Assembly (NCBI GenBank): GCA_030847615.1
Contig: JAUMIR010000015.1
Span: 5,535,501 to 5,599,500, forward strand
From: Gambelia wislizenii
Lineage: Eukaryota; Chordata; Lepidosauria; Squamata; Crotaphytidae
Direction: 5' to 3'
DNA length: 64,000 nucleotides
The notes under the pieces: generated by a model
The model's input: the letters and a program-made list of their open reading frames with translations, nothing else
Told to the model about the DNA's origin: nothing
Database searches by the model: none
Translations under genes and position numbers: made by a program
Part shown: piece by piece, positions 63,045 through 64,000 of the stretch
Layout: each line of letters opens with the position of its first letter
Position numbering within the stretch: the stretch's first letter is position 1

Positions 63045-64000
63045 TGAAATAAAGAAAGCTTGGGGTGATCAGGAGTGAAAGGACTAATAGCTTTATTCAG
63101 CGTGTATTTTTCTCCTCCAAAAGAAGGAAGGAAGGAAGGTGTGGGAGAGAGGGCGGGAGGGTGGAGGAGAAAGTATTATTTCCCCCCATTTTCAGTTATT
63201 TCCTTTGCACCAAGGAAAGGAAAACTTGAAGCCGCATCAGAGAAGATTTCTATTTTTGATTTCATTTTTTGGAGTTTGGGTGCAAAACAAGCATGCAGAG
63301 GTGCTGTGCCTGGTTCTAATGCAAAACCACAGCTCTGTAGGCTCCCAGAAGTGAAAATTAACAAAAAAAATTGTTGACTTCTTTGGAAGGGGGAGGTTGA
63401 ACAGATCTGTGGAGGGCGCAGGGATGTAGGGTGTAGGGGTGGTATTTCAAAGGTGTTGTCTAGATGGTGAAAAAAATCCTCAAGGAATGTGGGTGGAATA
63501 CCTTTTGTCTAGATGAGCTCCTGTCTGGATTTGCCATATTCAGAAGGAGGGAGGCTGAAAATTCAAAGTACTTAATTTTGCTGTTTTTTGTGATCTTTTA
63601 AAAAAATACGCAAAAATGTGAACAACCAATTCGAATTGGGGCACATCCAGGAAGTCAAAATGTTATTGGTCAGACATGTGCAGCGCCGGGCTTGCTGGCG
63701 ACGAAGTGGCTGAAGCCACCATTGTTGTCTTTCACAGAAGCAGCTGTGTACTATTTTCAAGCGGCAGAGCAAAAAACAAAACAAAAAACAGTTGTTTAAG
63801 CACAAGATCGCTCTTCCACAGCTCTCGTTTAACAAGGCCAAACAAAAAAGGGAGGGGCGGGAATGGAGGGAGCTTTGGGGGAATAATAATGCAGGTAATT
63901 CACTTGCGGCCACCATCTTTTCTCCTGGGCATGCTCTTATGTGAACTTCAAACTCGGATAGTTTCCCAAGCCAGTGATCTTGCAAATACATCGTGGGGAC
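63045..64000. other. End of window, anonymous sequence
   Basis: Upstream part of the semaphorin intron or its flank. No Sema-domain exon was found on the minus strand here. A GGAA-repeat tract lies at 63123-63137. Confidence 0.45.

Overview
The window is vertebrate nuclear DNA, most likely from a squamate reptile (lizard). The evidence is a 5S-rRNA-derived SINE next to two families of tRNA-derived SINE, many CR1 LINE 3' ends, a nearly full-length L1, a DIRS tyrosine-recombinase retrotransposon, and abundant hAT and Tigger-type MITEs. Genes are split into short exons with GT-AG splice sites, and there is no bacterial or viral gene organisation. Species cannot be read from the sequence.

Two protein-coding genes are recognisable, both on the minus strand. 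The first is TDRKH, a mitochondrial Tudor-KH scaffold of piRNA biogenesis. It runs from a CpG-rich, CCAAT-rich promoter at about 44.7-45.0 kb down to about 1.3 kb. Eleven coding exons (39286 down to 5516) join in phase and encode about 558 residues, close to the length of the mammalian protein: an N-terminal membrane anchor, two KH domains, an acidic linker and one extended Tudor domain. A twelfth coding exon (about 2034 to 1334) is proposed from an open, phase-compatible reading frame. It would add about 230 Ser/acid-rich residues absent from mammalian TDRKH.

The second gene, upstream of TDRKH, contributes its last three exons (61507, 58872 and 55438 downwards). They encode the end of a Sema domain, a PSI domain, one Ig domain and a hydrophobic C-terminus with no cytoplasmic tail. 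This is the layout of the GPI-anchored semaphorin SEMA7A. Its 5' exons lie beyond base 64000. Its position next to TDRKH suggests a SEMA7A paralogue, possibly an ohnolog.

The rest is mostly transposable elements. The 15.1-kb TDRKH intron between 24860 and 9715 is long mainly because it holds a 6.1-kb DIRS element (10259-16345) and a 7.1-kb L1 (17311-24431), both inserted into an older repeat that has a second copy at 29.3-30.0 kb. Other introns and the 45-54.5 kb intergenic region hold CR1 fragments (the largest about 1.9 kb at 30.7-32.65 kb), SINEs, two probable solo LTRs, TA-flanked Tigger MITEs of fixed length, and hAT elements whose 8-bp target duplications all carry TA at the centre. Several insertions are nested, so relative ages can be read directly. 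No tRNA or rRNA gene, CRISPR array or operon is present.
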